Source: Tubulanus polymorphus
Lineage: Eukaryota; Nemertea; Palaeonemertea; Tubulaniformes; Tubulanidae
Length of the DNA stretch: 64,000 nucleotides
Assembly: GCF_964204645.1 (NCBI RefSeq)
Contig: NC_134032.1
Span: forward strand, 4,988,916-5,052,915
Direction: 5' to 3'
The first letter of the stretch is position 1. Each line of letters opens with the position of its first letter. The position numbers and the translations under genes are program-made. Under the pieces are notes generated by a model that worked only from the letters and a program-made list of their open reading frames with translations, searched no databases and had not been told where the DNA came from. Of the stretch, positions 30,150 through 41,628 are shown piece by piece.

Positions 30150-32620
30150 GTAAAAAAAAACTGGAGTTCATAAATTCTCCACCCCATAAAGATGAGTCAA
30201 CTTTGACAGAGCCATGCTTAGATACTATAAGCATTACAACTGACGAAGAATCAAATTTCTGGCAAAAGTCTGACTCAACAAGAATCATTGAATTGGAAAA
30301 TGAAGTTTCAACTTTGAGAAATCAAATAACAGAAAAAGACAAAATAATCAATCAGCAAAATATAACTATTTCTTCATTACAATCTCAATTAAACTCAAAT
30401 GTACCAGTAATCCGTACCCCGTCAGTGTCAGCATCTAGAAACACGCTTAATAGTCGCGCAGATAAATTGAAAGATTTTGTTGAAGGAATATCATCACCAG
30501 AAAGTAACGTCCAAGATTCTGCTTGTACACTCGCCAAATTTTTCAAAAGGTATCCGACGGTAACGAATGCAGCCTTACGTGAAGCTGATATCAAACTGTT
30601 CCACATGCTCACCCCAAAACAGGCTGTTGACATTAAGTTGAGGCAACGAATGCCAATGATTCGTCTTCTTGATTTGAAGAGAGATTTAAAAAACTTCGAC
30701 ATTCCTGTATTTCCAACTGTGGCAGAAATTCGAACTGAAATAAAAAACAGAGAAATGTCATTTGCCCCTTATGTCATTGCGGGTGAAGAAATCCTAGAGA
30801 TTAATTCCCGTACACACGAAAGAAAACTTGCGCCCTATGTAATCATAGATGATTTTCACGCACAAGCTCAAAGACATGCAGAACATCTGCACAAAATTGG
30901 AAATCTCTTATTCCATCAAAACTTTCACGATGAAATATGGATTAAGACAGGAATTGATAAGGGGGGTGGGAGTACAAAAATGGTTTTTTCCATAGTTAAT
31001 GGGCTATCACCCAATAGCCCCGATAGTTGTGAATTGGTCGGTTATTTTGAAGCAACTGATAATGCTGAAAACTTGAAGATGATTTTCGGGCCATTAAAAG
31101 AGGCATTAGAAACCCCATTCACAATTTTTCTAGATGGAAAAACAATACAAGCTCGAACTTTTTTCATCGGGGATCTTGCATATCAAAGCACAATGATGGG
31201 TCATCAGGGCTCAACAGCATCTTATCCATGTCTTAAGTGCATGGTGCCTCTTGATCATCTGAGAAAAAAAGATGGCACCTCTCATTCCGCGAACACTTAT
31301 CAAAACCGTAGTATTAACCACTATATCGAAAGTTCTAAATTAATCGAGACGGCACCAACCATGATTGGCCCGTCATCGCACAGTATTAGTGGTCCTATGC
31401 TGTATAGGCCACTTGATTTAGAACACTTAGTACCACCTCCTCTTCACATAACATTAGGAATCGGACTAAAAATCTATGATATGGTCGAAGACAAATGTAA
31501 AGATCTCGACCATTCAACATTAGGGAACAGAGACCCAGAACTGTACCATAAATGGAAAAGTGTATCAAACGTAGTCCAAAATCTTGTAAATGAATTGGAA
31601 GATTTGAAATTAATACTCGCACAAAATATCGAGACTATAGATGTATTGAAAAGAGCAGATCAGAGGCGACGTTCACCATTTCATTGTGGTGCCCCAATTT
31701 GTGTCATACAGGAAATAGAAAATGGAAATGTTAACAACTTTGAATACTGTACCTCTTGTGATTCACCGTACCACACTGACTGCATTTCGATTTATGGCAC
31801 TGTGGAAGCGTTTAAGTGCATAAGGTGTCTCAAACCCAATAGTACAGGCCATAAGTTCTTGAAAAACCTCGAATCTGAAACTAATAAAATCAAATCTGAC
31901 ATAAAGGCAAAGAAAGATCAAATAAGACCTAGAAAATTAAAGCTAGATGAAATTTACAAAGAGGTTTGCTCAAAAATGGGTCCACTACAGTCAGCGCTCA
32001 ATGAAAAACTGCATGAAATTGGGATAGACAGACAGGCTTACCATTCACTTTCATTCAATGGTAACCATATCAACAAGCTGTTGAACATAAACCCTGATAA
32101 AGGAATAAATAATCCGGTTAAATTACTATCTGTACTATCAGATTACCCAGACATTCAGCTCATATACCAAGAATTATTTCAACGGTTCGCACAAATGTAC
32201 AAACTGTATTCTGCATGTAGATTTTTATCAGATGAAGAAGTGGCAGATTTGGAAACCTTTTGTAAGGATTTCGGTGCTTGGTTTCCAAGAACTTTCCCGG
32301 AACAAACAATAACACCCAAAATGCATATGTTAATTTTTCATGTGCCTGAATTTGTCAATATCTGGCGTTCTCTAGGAATGTTCGGGGAACAGGGCTTGGA
32401 AAGCAAGCACGCTAGCATGAATAGGGATGTCCGTGTTTATTCATGCTTGAGAAATAAAGTTACACGAGCGAAACTGATGTTTATCAACCAGGGTTTGTAT
32501 AGTACTAAGTCCAAAACCGATGTCCGCGTTACACGAAAATGTTTTTGTGGAGGTTTCTACAAAAAAAATGGAGACACACGTTCTTGTAAATTATGTTTAA
32601 ATATTGCAAACATACATTAG
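30150..32620 (+). CDS. DDE transposase with PHD-like finger, exon 3
   Basis: With exons 1 and 2 it gives about 851 residues in one unbroken frame. Order: Ser-rich start; a coiled coil (ELENEVSTLRNQITEKDK); the core with TGIDKGGGSTKMVF (candidate first Asp), FIGDLAYQ (candidate second Asp), CLKC (the C-x2-C motif found between catalytic residues of several DDE families), and LVPPPLHITLGIGLK (the LH motif); a PHD-like zinc finger CGAPICV...CTSCDSPYHTDCI...CIRCL; a second helical region; and GEQGLESKHA (candidate catalytic Glu). The end has a Cys cluster (CFCGG...CKLC). A frame this long without a stop suggests a recently active element. The ORF's apparent start at 30095 lies in the intron. Family is CMC/Transib-related by layout; not certain. 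Confidence 0.75.
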
Positions 32621-32668
32621 TCTTGCTTGTGTAACATGATTTACGGCTGTCTATCTGTCTGTTTGTCT

Positions 32669-33408
32669 GACAGTAGAGAAGTGGATGGGAAATGGGCAAC
32701 TCTATGGTTTTTAAACCATAGAGTTATGTTCGGGTTTAATCCCTCCCGCTCGCTCTACTGTCAGCCGATTAAATATTAATGTATTCTGTTTGTCTATGTC
32801 TGTCTGTCTGTCTATCTGTCTGTTTGTCTGACAGTAGAGAAGTGGATGGGAAATGGGCAACTCTATGGTTTTTAAACCATAGAGTTATGTTCGGGTTTAA
32901 TCCCTCCCGCTCGCTCTACTGTCAGCCGATTAAATATTAATGTATTCTGTCTGTCTATGTCTGTCTGTCAGTCTATCTGTCTGTTTGTCTGACAGTAGAG
33001 AAGTGGATGGGAAATGGGCAACTCTATGGTTTTTAAACCATAGAGTTATGTTCGGGTTTAATCCCTCCCGCTCGCTCTACTGTCAGCCGATTAAATATTA
33101 ATGTATTCTGTTTGTCTATGTCTGTCTGTCAGTCTATCTGTCTGTTTGTCTGACAGTAGAGAAGTGGATGGGAAATGGGCAACTCTATGGTTTTTAAACC
33201 ATAGAGTTATGTTCGGGTTTAATCCCTCCCGCTCGCTCTACTGTCAGCCGATTAAATATTAATGTATTCTGTCTGTCTATGTCTGTCTGTCAGTCTATCT
33301 GTCTGTTTGTCTGACAGTAGAGAAGTGGATGGGAAATGGGCAACTCTATGGTTTTTAAACCGTAGAGTTATGTTCGGGTTTAATCCCTCCCGCTCGCTCT
33401 ACTGTCAG
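32669..33408. repeat. 161-bp tandem repeat, five copies, each with nested inverted repeats
   Basis: Copies start at 32669, 32830, 32991, 33152 and 33313, so the period is exactly 161. Each has an outer pair ctgacagtagag / ctctactgtcag and an inner perfect pair aactctatggttt / aaaccatagagtt, with a tgtc microsatellite between units. Copies are almost identical. It lies just downstream of the transposase stop. Confidence 0.9.
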
Positions 33409-33419
33409 CGGCTGTAAAC

Positions 33420-34935
33420 GTTTCAATAAAATCTTAATCTACTTACAACAATCCTTTCTACTTCACATCGGCATCACTTGAATTTAACTCTTGGAAATAT
33501 CGCATCATCGCAGTATGTCATCTCCAGTAGGCTATGTCCTAATGAGTACAACAACAAAAATTTAGACAAAATATCGAGGTCAAGGGACTGACTAGCACAA
33601 AGCTGAAATAATTTTTGTGACAGCTTCTTTTTACAAATTGATTCACTTATGGCACCTCAGACTCAAAGACAAATTTCGCTAGTCCCAGTCAGACGAATCT
33701 CGCCACCCGGCCCCCCACAGTCCCAGTCCCGAATGACAAGAATTTTTAATTTCATCACAGGCACTTGAATATGGGCTTTGACCTTGTTGGTGTGTTAAAA
33801 ATGATAAAATTTATTGTAATTTACGATAAAAACACCACGAAGTGGCATCGCAAATTTTCAAAAATCAATTTTGTTGCCAGTTGAAATCTTTAACGGAGCT
33901 AAAACAGTGTCAATATTTCCAAAAAATCATCTACAATTGAAATTATGGGCGCTCCTTGTATTTCAGGATTAAAATTAACACTTGGGACGTACTTCGGCAA
34001 TCATCGGCAGTGTTCGGCTGTCCCGATAGTTGCGGGTAGATTTAAGCATTACGGAGATAGGAGCGTTTCCAGCCTTTCTGTATAGTATAGTTAGACGAGG
34101 GGCACGCGTTGCATCACGGGTAACTTCATTATAAAACATGGCGGATTATCGAAGTCAGGAATAACATATCGCTGGTGAATTATTAAATATTTATCCATTA
34201 TCAAAGCCCATATTCAAGTGCCTGTGATTTCATAGGCTAGGCCTATTCCAATCATGTGGCCTAAGGATGACATGTAAGTAAGACAAATTGGCTTTCCTTT
34301 TGTCTCTTTCTCTGAGAAAACCACAGGACATTGGGGCCTAGGCCTACTACTATTTGCTGCTCTAATCGCTAAGTAGACTGTCTGTGCCAACTTACTCGAC
34401 CCGACAACTGACGAACTGTTAGTGTTCCCTGCTATTTTAGGCCTACACTACTACTCGCTTTTGCCACACACAGCGCTAGTCGGAGCTAAAAAGTGCATGC
34501 TCCGATCAGCAGTAGACTCTTCCCGGACATATATGTCGTAAAATACCCTTTGAGTAGTGTTATTACTATTTTCCGAGGATTTTAGGCCTAAACAAAGTGA
34601 AACAGCTGAGAGTTACTTCCGGGTAGCAACGCGACTAAAAGATGGAGATTAAGTTTATTTTCGCTTGCCGGTGGAGATTAAAACGGGTAAATTCTTAGAG
34701 GAAATTAATTATAAATACTACTCACACATATTACAACTATATTGTGTTTTTACTTACTATACATTTTCGAAATATAATCGACTGTTAAGGATCGGTATTG
34801 AACGCTCGCGCCGGCTTGCCGACTGCTTGAAGCGGCAGCCATTACAGATACACGGAATATTCCCAGCGGCCTTTGCGAATTTCTTAGAAAAGCACCTTGC
34901 CGCAGGTGGTTGTGGCAGGTGCGAGTTGACACTTT
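33420..34935. other. 3' part of the DNA transposon, no gene seen
   Basis: Contains scattered taggcctac words and a GC-richer end near the terminal repeat. Two short frames near 34665-35000 cross the transposon boundary into V3 and are not genes. Confidence 0.5.
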
Positions 34936-34946
34936 GTACAGCCGTG

Positions 34947-35435
34947 ATGAATCAAAACTTTTACGGAATGGATTACTTGATGCAACAGATCAAGAATTAG
35001 AAGAATTAGATATATTTTCTGATAACACAATTAGATAGGTTATTAGTATAAGGCTTGCATCTGATAATAGATTAATAGTAATTTTCATAGATTTGTTGAT
35101 AGAAATTAAATTCTCAAATAACATTAAAAGATAGAAAAAAATGATTACTTAAGTTAGAAGGTATAACAATTATTTCAATTCTAACAGCTGTGACTGTGGT
35201 ATTTACAACAATAGGTTTAGCTATTTAAAATTCATTAAAATCTACACCAAATCCAAATAAACCAGATTAACCACCACAAGATAATAATTCTATACAAGAT
35301 TAAGTTAATGATTTGAAGCAAATTAGCAAACTATCTATGGGAACTATCTAAATATCTGCTGCAGCTTTACTTGGTGTTATAGCATCAATTCTTAGTTTTG
35401 TTTTAAAGTCTGCTAGAAACATTATTAGTTATGGG
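34947..35435 (+). pseudogene. V3 left arm: C-terminal part of the coiled-coil/membrane protein
   Basis: After the ATGA duplication the sequence jumps about 125 bases (deletion) to the segment encoding LLDATDQELEELDIFSDN and then the membrane-rich C-terminus (homologous to V4 53270-53950), with many stops. At about 35435 it turns around into the inverted copy. Confidence 0.6.
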
Positions 35436-37003
35436 TAAATATATGATGAGATCTTTCTGCTTTAATTGCAGTAGATATTCTACAATTCTTAGAAGGATTT
35501 ATATATAACTCCCACTCATTTATTTAAGAAGGAAAAATGAATTATTTATCATATTCACTAAGCTAAAAATAATTGCACTGACAACTGTTATTAAATATAA
35601 AATTATATGTTCAGCGGCAAAACTAATAATGTTTCCAGCAGGATTTAAAACAAAACTAATAATTGATGCTATAACACCAGAAAAAGCTGCAGCAGATATT
35701 TTAGATAGTTCCCATAGATATTTTGCTAATTTTTTCAAACCATCATTAACTCAATCTTGTATAGAATTATTATCATTTGGTGGTTAATCTGGTTTATTTG
35801 GATTTGGTGTATATTTTAATGAATTTTAAATAGCTAAACCTATTGTTGTAAATATCATAGTTACAACTATTAGAATTGAAATAATTGTCATACCTTCTAA
35901 TTTAAGTAATTATTTTATTCTATCTTTTATTGATATTTCAGAATTTAATTCTTATCAACAAATCTTTAAAAATTACTGTTAATCTATTATCAGATGCAAG
36001 CCTTATACTAATAATTTATCTAATTGTGTTATCAGAAAATATATCTAATTCTTCTAATTCTTGATCTGTTGCATCAAGTAATCGATTCCGTAAAAGTTTT
36101 TCAGTTTCAGTTACTAGTTTGGGAAGTTACATTCTGTTCAGAAGTTGTTTCCGTTTCTAAATCATTATTGATTGTTTCAAATAATTCATCAATTCTTTGT
36201 TTACATACTCTTTTATTTTGATTCACTTCTGTGTCGGTAACATTTTCTATTTCATTACTATTACTTATTCTTTTAATTCTAGATGGTTCTAAATTACTCA
36301 AAGTTGGTTCTGCTTATATTTTATTTTGATTTTTATCAGAGATATTAATATAATAATCATCTTTCAAATGATAATAATATTCACCATCTAAAAACTTTAA
36401 TTCTCTTACTAAATGTCTGGCACCTCTATCATTTACATTATATCCATATTTTTCAAATATAGGTTTGAAAAGATAACTATATTCATTATATTCTAAATTT
36501 TGTGTTACTAAATCTGGATTTTCATTTTCAGGATTTATTCTCGATTTAGTTCTTCTAAACTCGTCTGTTGATGGATCTTAAGAATCGTTATCTGCTAAAT
36601 TAAAATTGTATTTTGTATCATAACCATTATCAAAATTAGTTTCATTAAAATCAGGTTGTGGTTCATCACTTATACTAGGCTCATCGAAAGTATCCATTGG
36701 AATATCTTATCCACCTTCTACATCCATTTATATCTTATAAAAGTTAAAAATTTAAAATATAAGATTCCTCCTATTATAATACCTACACAAGTTATAGCTA
36801 ATTTAGTATTTTCATGTGATTTATAATCATTATTACTTTTTTGTGCTGATAATGAACCATTTTTAACTATATGCTTAAAAAATATCCACCACCTGTAAAT
36901 GCTAAAGCGTTAACAATTGCCGATCCTATAATAGTTATAATTGCAGATGCTATTTATTTAACAAAAATTATGCGTTTATAGGAGGAATATATTTTTAGCA
37001 TTG
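35430..37003 (-). pseudogene. V3 right arm: inverted, internally deleted viral gene block
   Basis: Read on the minus strand from 37003: start of the 140-residue membrane protein (its ATG is now ATA near 36953), fused by deletion to the C-terminal helix of the large structural protein (about 36845-36735), then the coiled-coil/membrane gene from ATG 36727 to about 35530, then the first codons of the capsid candidate from 35519 to about 35436. All have stops. The spacing and start contexts (aaataaATGAGTGG) match V4. The right edge at about 37003 abuts host DNA without any V-family tip. Confidence 0.65.
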
Positions 37004-37084
37004 GTTGACGTCCATGACGTCATGCCAATGCTAGTAAAATGGATCGAAAATAGTAGTACGAAAAAAATAGCTCCTACTCCTCTC

Positions 37085-37290
37085 ATTTTCATAGTAACTT
37101 CAAATTTTCACTCCGTTCTCGTAAAACATTAGAAACATCTGAAAATGATTAAAAAATGTTTCAATTATTCCCCACAACATAGCGTCGCCAGATTTCAGAT
37201 TTTATGGTCCAAAAAGTTATTAGATCGCATTTTTCTCGTTCATTATCTGGTTGATAAGAGCAGGTTAAACAATCGCGTAGCGATATGTCC
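37085..37290. repeat. diverged dispersed host repeat
   Basis: Resembles 5890-6100 inside the SDR intron; both contain caacatagcgtcgccagatt and similar flanks. No coding sequence. Confidence 0.5.
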
Positions 37291-37973
37291 GCATTGACAT
37301 TGGCAGTAAAGAATGGGGAACAGCCTCTTCTGAATAGAAAAACATAAAATTATGTACCTCCGGTTTATAAATATCACAGTGTTTGGATATCACTGTTATT
37401 CCAACTATCAGTATCCATGGGATTATTTGGGATTAATTCTCAGTGTCAGAATACTTATTTCTAGAGCAGTGGAACGGCAGCCTACTCGTGACTGAAACCC
37501 GTATGTGATCGTGCGGGAACGCCGTCACTAAAGTTAAAACCATTTCATGATGACACGAAACGGTAAACGGTAGGCTACCACCATGACACGATATCACCAA
37601 TAAAGATAGATCATATTATTCAATTTTACTAGGGTTGTTTATTGGAGGAAAATATCATTGTTAAGTACGGCGAGAACAACCATGTTGTATTATCAATCAG
37701 TTGACTGACATTGTAAAATTCGATTTGGCTGTATTGTGATAGAAGCCTACTTTTTAGGACGCCCTACCCGCCTGCTGCGCACTTATTAGGCGGTAGCACC
37801 CTCTTACGCACTCGGCAGAGATTCGCTTTGTAATGCGCGCCGGGAAAAAATACCTTTTATTATCTTTTCCATGCGTTAAACAACAGTGATTGAACTTACG
37901 CGTCGTTTGTCGTAAATTGCAATATTGCGATGGTTATTTGCCGCTGCTGTAAGTTTTTGGAATTGAATCGAGC

Positions 37974-38200
37974 TGTCTCGGTAGCTCAGTGAGATAAGGC
38001 GTGATACTTTTGAATCCACTATCAATGCTGAATTACAAGTGGGTTCGAGTCCTGCTGGCTGAGAACAGTGTGCGGGCAACACCTCAAAGGCCATACCGTC
38101 GTGATGTTAAATGAACAATCCAATAGGAATAGTCTTGGGAAATCAAGATCCAAACGACGTACGTAAAGCCAAACAAACAAAAAGACAAACAAACAATCAT
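37974..38200 (+). repeat. tRNA-derived SINE
   Basis: A tRNA-like head has the A box (tagctcagtgag, 37982-37993) and B box (ggttcgagtcc, 38042-38052) at tRNA spacing, followed by about 110 bases of unrelated body and a tail of aaacaaac repeats ending near 38200. The head cannot form a clean cloverleaf, so a SINE is more likely than a working tRNA gene. Confidence 0.75.
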
Positions 38201-39296
38201 CAGCCGGCCTCAGTGCCACCACGCCGGCATCGCTCTCTGCGACGTTTAGCATGCGTGCATGCTCTAAGAGCATTGGAGCTCTAAGATCCGAGGATCTTGC
38301 AATTGCATTCAGAAAAATCGTTCTGTTTTGTTTTCATTACTCAGTGGGGCCTAACAGTTTATGCGTAAAAATGGGTTTTTGTATCCAAATCTTGATTGAT
38401 ATAAATATCTTGGCTGGGACATGATAGAAAACATCAGAATAAACTAGTTTCGTCTTTTTAACAGAATCGCATTAATGAGGTTTTACAGTACTAGCCTAGG
38501 CTAAATCGTTCGGCAGAAAATAAATTCATTTTCAGGAATAAAATCCTACTAGACAATAGACCTTTAAGTCTGTGGTCCTCCCAATCAACATCGTCATAGA
38601 AGATTTGCCGGCAGATGTAAAACATTATAACCACTTAATCCCACAGTATAATCTACCAATCTTTTAAGGCCCATGGGCCTCTTGTTGTTTTTTCAAATAA
38701 TCATTAGTTAAATTAGATAAAGTAACTGCTAACGTTAAAATGTCATTTATATCAAATGTATTAACATCAGTATTAACCGTCGCTCATGTTTGTTCTTTAC
38801 CACGTGGATTCAGTGGTTTTACCAGTGCGCGTGTCGTACCAACGAATTTCTCCCGATTTATAAACAATGAATAATAGATATCAGCTCAGATTAAGTTAAT
38901 GTTCACCTGGCAGGACCTATTTTATTTCTTAATTAAATTTTACGCCTGGTCATGAGAAGGCGTATTGTTATATTAATGGGTGTATGATTTCATCAGAAGC
39001 GGCAGGCATAAATAGAAATGATAAGTAAATCGGATTATTCAGTCAAAATTGTGGATAAACGATGCGGAAGTCTGATATAAAAGCAAGACCCTGACATGGG
39101 AATGCTGGTTGAATGACGAAGCTATCTACGATCTGTGTAGGGCCGGCGTGAAGTTTTTCGGGTGCTACAATATCGGCGGCGGTTAATATAAAAATTTGTA
39201 AACATATAATTTCAATATTTAAATGTTTTAGAAAATATGTTCGATAAGGGGTATGCAGGTTTTGCAGGTTTCAGGAGAACGACCCCGATAAGAAAT
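38201..39296. other. host DNA; includes a V-family scrap
   Basis: Apart from 38690-38785 (listed separately) no gene or element was recognised. A perfect aggcccatgggcct palindrome lies at about 38668. Confidence 0.4.
38690..38785 (-). pseudogene. diverged fragment of the 73-residue V-family membrane protein
   Basis: The minus strand encodes FDINDILTLAVTLSNLT followed by NDYL, matching the second membrane helix of the protein at 14761-14982. It is more diverged at the DNA level than V2 and V4 are from each other, so it is an older or different copy. About 95 bases are alignable by eye. Confidence 0.65.
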
Positions 39297-39612
39297 TTAT
39301 AATAGCACGGCTGTCGTATACGGCTTCGCCTCCTCTGACTGCATGTGTATCAGGTGACAATGTAAGAAGCAGTATGCACAGGCTCTCGCCGATATGCTTG
39401 GGATATAGTTCCCGGGGTTTTTGAGAGTGTATCTGTGTTTTGAGTGGGTATTCTGCAAAAAATCAGAGAAAAAACGTCTTGCTATTGATACGTTTAAAAA
39501 GATAATGACCGCTGGCTCCACACACGGTGACATCACAAAATACTAACAAATTTCGTTTTTGAATAAACAAAATAAGACTTTTATTTTACATGACACTTAC
39601 TTGTAATATTAG

Positions 39613-39857
39613 CATATTATTCACACTGGCCAGTGTCCTCAGCTCCGCGGTAGTTAAGGATGGGTAGCGATCGAGCCAATACCCTGTTATACGTTAAAAT
39701 GTGGTTTTAATTTTTTTTTAAATCCATTCCTACTACATAGAATATTTCAACTAAAAACCACTCGTGACCCACACGAACTCAAACGACATGCACCACTCGA
39801 GATCCAAACGAAGACTTATCGCTATGCTGATCACACGTGACCAGTGTGAATAGTATG
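39613..39857. mobile_element. MITE-like element with 17-bp inverted ends
   Basis: catattattcacactgg at 39613 and ccagtgtgaatagtatg ending at 39857 are inverted repeats with one mismatch; the 245-base interior is noncoding. Target duplication not evident. Confidence 0.5.
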
Positions 39858-40223
39858 TTATTCACACTTACCTCTAAACTCAAAAACTGACTGAAAGGAG
39901 GAGCAAACTGAAGAATATAACTAATGACACATACACGCGAACACTTCAAAACGACTAGACCATCATAACACCGCAGTACCCACTATGAGCGACATTTGTA
40001 TTCAATAAAATGCTGTCCCAAATCGCGTCATTACTCTGTTGTGATGCCTATCAACACCGTTGGCTTTCCAAAACCATAACTGAAAACCTTTGACAGTTTC
40101 ATTTGATGAAGCTAGGACGACCGGACTGATCCACAAACCAACACGCAGACAATCAGAGCCAACTTTGAAAGAAACCATGACTCGAGAATGTACTGGTACG
40201 TGTACGCGTTTCTTCAAGTCGGG

Positions 40224-40618
40224 TGTTGACGCCACGTTTCGGCTCTTGTAGTTTAAAGTTTGTATGGTTACTTCAGTTCGAAGTTTGTAACTTCATATGT
40301 CTGCATTGTGCTGCCACCTATTATTCTTATAATTTTTCGGCTTTTTTACGTCATTCTTGGTAGCCATATTTGAACGCAGCTGGTTTTTGGTTTAGCAATA
40401 TCTTGTCAAAAGGCTCAATTGTTCCGTAAGTTTAATTCAAGATAATTCGTAACTTTATTTATCAGTTGCATATTAGAAGTAAGTTTTCTGTATATTGAAT
40501 CACAAACTTGTAAAGTTTCATTTCATATTGTAGAAACGTCTTTTCGTCTTGGTCGATATGGTCGAATAAAGTCAGTTTGGAATTTGAGAAACAAAATTCT
40601 TGGTTGTCAGTTGCAACA
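40224..40618 (+). repeat. 5' LTR of the BEL/Pao element
   Basis: 395 bases, starting tgttgacgccacgtttcgg and ending cagttgcaaca. It differs from the 3' LTR by about three substitutions and a one-base indel. Gag starts 27 bases after its end. Confidence 0.95.
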
Positions 40619-40644
40619 TTGTTTGGAACAAGTAACTTGCTATA

Positions 40645-41628
40645 ATGGATTCGGACAAGGAAGATAAGCTCAAGAAGTCGAGAGGTGGTTTTAAAGCTCA
40701 AGTGACCAGTAGGAGCAATAAACTGCGAGCTGCGTTAAAATTGAAATCCGGAAACGATGAAGTCGATAAGCTACTTATGGATTTAACTGACGCGTGGACA
40801 AAGTTTGAGGAATCCCACGACCAGTATCATGGTTTAATTCCGGAAGAAGATGTGGATCGCGTTGAGGAATCGTTCGTGTATTTCGAAAGGGAAGAAGATA
40901 AGTACCATGAACTCAGGAAAAAGGCAAAATGCTATCTTGCTTTTAACGTTGTCGATCAAAAGCAGGGACAATCCCTCACCGAAGAGCGCAGTAAAGTTAT
41001 GCCAGACGCGGTTAACAAGGCCGGTTCTTGTCAAAGCGATATTGACCATGACCGGTCACGGTCTACTGCTGTTCGTAGCGAAGAGGACTTGAACTCTTTG
41101 GTGCAAAATCTCGTTAAGATGTCCTTGCCGAAACCTGAAATGCCGGTTTTTAGTGGTCATCCTAGTGACTATTGTTACTTCGTAAATGCTTTCGAAAACT
41201 TGATCGAATTGAAAACGTCCTGTAGTCGCGAAAGATTGTATTATCTTGTTCAATACACAAGAGGTGATGTACAAGAACTAATTAAAAGTTATCTCGTTAA
41301 CGATCCAGATGAAGCCTATCCAGAGGCTAGGCTTGCTTTGAAAAAGCGATTCGGAAGTAATTACGCAATTGCGACGGCTTTAGTTGATCGTATAATCGAT
41401 GGTCCCGTGATTAAGTCGGAGGATGCGAATGCATTAATGAACTTGAGTGTGCAACTATCAAGCTGTCATAATACTTTACGTGAAATCGGCTTCATGAGTA
41501 AAATCGAAAACCCCGATAATCTTAGGCGAATTATTGCTAGATTGCCATATGATTTGAAAAAGCGCTGGCGTACTAAGGCGGACTATATTTTCTTTTCTAT
41601 GTCGCTTTTGAATGTCGCGAGATACTTT
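40645..41628 (+). pseudogene. BEL/Pao gag, capsid part
   Basis: ATG 40645 follows the LTR. A Lys-rich start and helical region are followed by the gag core (DUF1759-like) with PEMPVFSGHPSDYCYFVNAFENLI and YTRGDVQELIKSYL. Near 41615-41628 a small indel moves the frame, which continues in the next entry. Protein would form the particle core. Confidence 0.85.

Larger units (their letters stand above)
28005..34946. mobile_element. 6.9-kb DNA transposon with CAC termini (Chapaev/CMC-like)
   Basis: The ends are cacggctgtac (28005) and its inverse gtacagccgtg (to 34946), an 11-bp inverted repeat, flanked by ATGA on both sides (28001-28004 and 34947-34950). The inverted copy of the target at about 36220-36250 reads gacacagaagtgaatcaaaa without any insert, which proves the insertion and its 4-bp duplication. 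It carries one spliced transposase gene and internal tandem repeats. CAC ends with 4-bp duplications fit the Chapaev branch of the CMC superfamily; Transib (5-bp) is less likely. Confidence 0.8.

Noticed and set aside
28005-34946. Assignment to Transib/RAG-like transposons because of CAC ends
   Set aside because: The target duplication is 4 bases (ATGA), confirmed by the empty site, whereas Transib makes 5; a CMC/Chapaev-like family fits better, though not proven.
34665-35000. 111-codon plus-strand frame across the transposon end
   Set aside because: It spans the 28005-34946 transposon terminus into V3, so it is a chance fusion.
37974-38060. A functional tRNA gene
   Set aside because: A and B boxes are present but the arms do not pair cleanly and the unit continues into a SINE body and an aaac-rich tail.
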